Source: Hypsibius dujardini
Taxonomy: Eukaryota; Tardigrada; Eutardigrada; Parachela; Hypsibiidae
Direction: 5' to 3'
NCBI GenBank assembly: GCA_001579985.1
Contig: LRSR01010240.1
Coordinates: 1 to 34,536, forward strand
Length of the DNA: 34,536 nucleotides
This document shows positions 31,528 to 34,536 of the stretch, piece by piece. Both the position numbers and the translations under genes were made by a program. Every line of letters begins with the position of its first letter. Position 1 is the stretch's first letter. The notes below the pieces were generated by a model. That model had not been told where the DNA came from, made no database searches, and saw nothing but the letters and a program-made list of their open reading frames with translations.

Positions 31528-33008
31528 TCAATGAAGCGTTCCAGTTGGTTTCCGGCAGGTCAGCAAGCATAGCAAGGACTTTCGCAGCCGTTCCAGTGCT
31601 AGCAGAAACAGCACCGGATCCAGCACGGTCTGGCATGAAAAGAGCAGCGCCGCGAGTTGCAGATAAGCCTGATCCCAATATCCGGGTACGAACCCAACCA
31701 AGAGGAAGTAAGCCATCAGTGGAGCGGAGCACACGGCCACACTAATTGTCAAGAGTGCGAGGATAATGTATGTACTCGACCAACGCGCACAGGTCGCTGC
31801 AAGGCAATGCGAGGAGTCCTTTCCCGTAATTGTGGGTGCTTTTGACTGTCGCCTAACCGGATTCCCCTCCGCATGGCCACTTCGAGCGTCGGCCTTAAAT
31901 GCCACGTTCATAAACGACGTCACAGGGGGATGCTCCGGCTGCAGTCCCATTAACGCCACTGCGCTTTTCTGCGGATGGTGCGCATCATGACTGTCCAAGC
32001 GTGACCGTCCTCGCTGAAACTTTGAAGAACGAAGCGCCTCACTGATAACCACAATGGGGAAAGATAAAAAGACCACACAGAGTAGTAGAATGTAGACGAT
32101 AATGTCGGTGACGTTGGACCACGTTGACAGGTCACTGTGACTGACGTGGCAACCTTTCGTCTCGATGTCCACTCGATATAAGAAGGTGTCGACCAATAGG
32201 AAAGGTCCCATAACCAGATGGATGTACAACCAAATGAGCCCGCAAAGCACGACTGCAAATCGGACGGAGTGGATGGATCGATAGGAAATGGGATGAATGA
32301 TCGCCCAGGTCCTGCAAAAATAGAGTCACATAGTTACGGAGTCAAACATTTGATTGTTTGATTAATTGAGGTACTACGCACATATACTTCTTTACATAAT
32401 TATTTACTTGGGAATGTTATTATAGAACATTCAGAGGTGAAACGAAGGGGATGGGGCCCATCAAAAAGCTACTCCCCCCAACAAATCCCTTTGCATATAT
32501 GTGCACAAAGTTGGAAACAGCCATTCGCTTCAACATTTTTTAGACGACTTGGAAATGCAAACACCTTTGAATATCTCAAAACTTACCTATTCACAGCAAT
32601 CATAGCATGAAGGGTGAGGACTCCGGCTCCGATGATGATCTGGCAGTAGAGGTAAAGGGTACACGCGGGGTTCCCCATAAACCACAATCCCGGGGAGTGA
32701 AAATTCGCATTGATGGCCATGGGGTATTGAATTAATAAGCTGACGAGATTGGCCGAGAAGAGGTTCATTAAGTAGACATTAAAAGGCGTGCGAAGACGTT
32801 TGTCGTAGACGAAGAGAAGTAACATGGTCCCATTGATGGTTGAGCCGACGACACAAATGATTAGGAAAAAGATTGGGGTCAGTTTCCAACCGGAATTATG
32901 TTGAACCGCCATATTTTGGACTGTCGAGTCAGTGGGAAAGATTGCGTTTTTCAGCTCGAACGTGCTTGGTAAATCCATTTTAACCGTGCGAGAAATGTTG
33001 ACACGCAC
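31528..33008 (-). CDS. Rhodopsin-like (class A) GPCR 3, two exons
   Basis: Exon 1 (32587-33008) and exon 2 (31528-32311) are joined at a GTAAGT donor and TTTTTGCAG acceptor, with the split codon giving Arg in AVN-R-TWAIIHP; 401 residues. ATG 33008 is used; a second Met at residue 11 (32978) is possible. TM1 (GSTINGTMLLL), TM2 (NVYLMNLFSANLVSLL), Cys116 and TM3 (YCQIIIGAGVLTLHAMIAVN), NRT in place of DRY, TM4 (LCGLIWLYIHLVMG), Cys in loop 2 (KGCHVSH), TM5, long loop 3, TM6 with CSAP and TM7 with CQTVLDPVLF. The same motif replacements occur in GPCR1, so they are features of this family and not damage. The intron sits exactly at the NRT motif, whereas GPCR1 has no intron. Orphan receptor at the plasma membrane, ligand unknown. 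Confidence 0.9.
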
Positions 33009-34277
33009 GGCCCGAGCAATTTTTAGGAAGGCGTAACGGATCCTGAGGCAACAATTTAAAATACGTCCATCAAGCAGATCGACCGGGATGAGTATTGCAA
33101 TTGCTGACAGAGGATAATGTAGGACCTTTTATTGGAGCTGACTCAAGGACGAGGCCAGACATCGCGCTGAGACTGCCCCACAAATTTACTATAATCATCG
33201 AAATTCAAACTCCATTGGGATCAGCCGCTGCAGCGGGCGTAAATGTTGCAACAGCACACGGTTCTCAGTAATTAGGGTATTGTATGCTCCGGTGTTTGGG
33301 GTAGGCGTGTCAGCGACCAGGACGCACCGTCATGCGCGGAAAGGAAAATAAAAATAATCAGTTTCCCACACCCAGGGCATCTCTTCTTGCTGCCGTGGGA
33401 TCGAGTCTTCAGGTAAAGTAATTATCCTGTCCCAGGAAGACGAATGATTAGTTGGATAAAAAACACAATTACCGACGAAGGGTTTTTACTTAATCCCCCC
33501 CTATCCCCCCTATCCCCCTGTCAACCAGCAGTGGCGGAAGTAAGCTTTTAATGATTTCTCCAGGCTGGTTCTCCTATAACGTGTTTGCACGAAGTAGCTC
33601 ACTGCTATCTGTGGGTACTCTAGAGCATCAGGCCGGTACCTTTACATGCTACTAGGAATTGTTGGCGCAAATAATCGCTGTGGATCAAGAGATAATGCAC
33701 GTGCATACAAGGGGTATTCCCCTTCATCCAAAGTAATAATTTCCTGAATCTATTTGAAAGGCCAAAAATCTTACCGATCGATTTGAATAAAACACAAACT
33801 ACAAACGTAACGGAAAGGGGGAAACGAGGTAATCGCCCCAGCCCCCAATTAAACTGAAAAACAGTTGCGAGAGGTGGAAGGAGATTTGATGGAGATTTTG
33901 AGAGAAATTACAATCCGCGTTTTTTGTACGCTGTAAATTAAACCTTTTACCTCCGTTTCTCTGTGTCTTTTGGACCTAGTTGCCCATTTCCGCAGTTTTT
34001 TTATTCGCTTTGTGGTTGTCCTGAGGCAATTTTTGAATTAATTCAAAAAAAAAGGAAATATATGAAACAAAACTGGCATGCCAGGATTCTTATCATCTAA
34101 ACCGTAAACTCAAATTATTGTTTTTTTTAAGGAGGATTGTTATGGCACATGACGTTAACAGGAATGCATCAAATATGGAAGCCAGGACAAGTATCATATT
34201 TACGGTATATAGCACATGGAAATTCCAATTGGGCTTTGGCATTTCAAGAAATTAAGGAAACAAGCAGGGCTTGAAGT
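33009..34277. other. Upstream region of GPCR3
   Basis: Mostly AT-rich, with short C-rich runs near 33495-33520. The duplicated blocks found upstream of the other two receptors are not evident here. No gene or transposon recognised. Confidence 0.4.
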
Positions 34278-34536
34278 TCATTTGCAGCCCCAACGAGGAT
34301 AGAAATCATGTCGCTTGTTTTCCTTGCACAAGGACTCTTTCACAAACCAGTCGTTGATCGACGGTATTGCAGGTTGGCTTCTCCGCGTCTTGTCGTTCAG
34401 TATGCGGCACAGGGAACAAAGATCCGTTCTTTCCGGTTGCAGTGGCTCCGGCAGGCGTAAATGGCGACGATCATATTTCCACTGGAAATATCGTTCATAA
34501 AGAGTGATGTTTCTTGCAAGTTTCCACAGCCCTTTG
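34278..34536 (-). CDS. 3'-terminal coding exon of an unrecognised gene (partial)
   Basis: An 85-codon open frame runs in from the right edge on the minus strand and ends at TGA 34278-34280; it contains no Met start, so it is the end of a longer gene. The composition is protein-like, with spaced Cys and aromatic residues: YERYFQWKYDRRHLRLPEP, ERTDLCSLCRILNDKTRRS, AIPSINDWFVKESLCKENKR and the ending HDFYPRWGCK. The other two frames are closed. Five Cys suggest a secreted or extracellular protein. I do not recognise the family; a C-terminal region of a secreted enzyme is possible but is only a guess. Confidence 0.5.
   Translation of the reverse strand, partial: KGLWKLARNITLYERYFQWKYDRRHLRLPEPLQPERTDLCSLCRILNDKTRRSQPAIPSINDWFVKESLCKENKRHDFYPRWGCK

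Overview
The window looks like an invertebrate animal genome, most likely an ecdysozoan; a tardigrade would fit but is not proven. Genes are split by short GT-AG introns. Gene content is metazoan: a sigma-class glutathione S-transferase, a secreted MAM plus chitin-binding protein, natriuretic-peptide-receptor-like proteins and rhodopsin-like GPCRs. The sequence between genes is AT-rich and carries transposons, foldback repeats and homopolymer runs. No bacterial operons, Shine-Dalgarno sites, rRNA or CRISPR arrays are present.

Left part (1-11 kb): two minus-strand genes, a two-exon GST (260-1234) and a five-exon MAM + peritrophin-A (CBM14) gene (2456-4745), rebuilt here from phase-matched exons. 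The first intron of the latter is almost entirely one large palindrome. A gene-poor stretch follows, then a degraded non-LTR retrotransposon on the minus strand (6561-8702). Next come one copy of a dispersed repeat with a signal-peptide-like ORF (8845-9258) and a mariner-type (maT-like) DNA transposon with perfect 31-bp terminal repeats (9580-10871).

Middle (11-23 kb): two tandem plus-strand paralogues of a receptor with an ANF-type extracellular ligand-binding domain, R1 (11273-17227) and R2 (18871-23006). Exon boundaries and phases match from exon 1 to exon 8. R2 resolves to 12 exons and about 546 residues: signal peptide, ligand-binding domain, one membrane helix and a tail of about 35 residues, followed 30 bp later by a polyadenylation signal. 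No kinase-homology or guanylate-cyclase domain follows either copy, so the architecture resembles the natriuretic peptide clearance receptor NPR-C. R1 is damaged near the membrane; R2 has one single-base frameshift. The introns differ greatly in size, and several of the enlarged ones contain foldback elements, tandem duplications or hairpins.

Right part (23-34.5 kb): a minus-strand cluster of three class-A GPCR paralogues: an intact single-exon gene (24236-25396), a pseudogene (27195-28527) and an intact two-exon gene (31528-33008). Blocks upstream of the first two are also duplicated. A second, oppositely oriented copy of the dispersed repeat lies at 29667-30215. A minus-strand terminal exon of an unrecognised gene enters at the right edge (34278-34536).

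A recurring theme is single-base frameshifts in otherwise coherent exons (GST, transposase, R1, R2, GPCR pseudogene), some next to T or G runs. They may be real decay or uncorrected sequencing indels.
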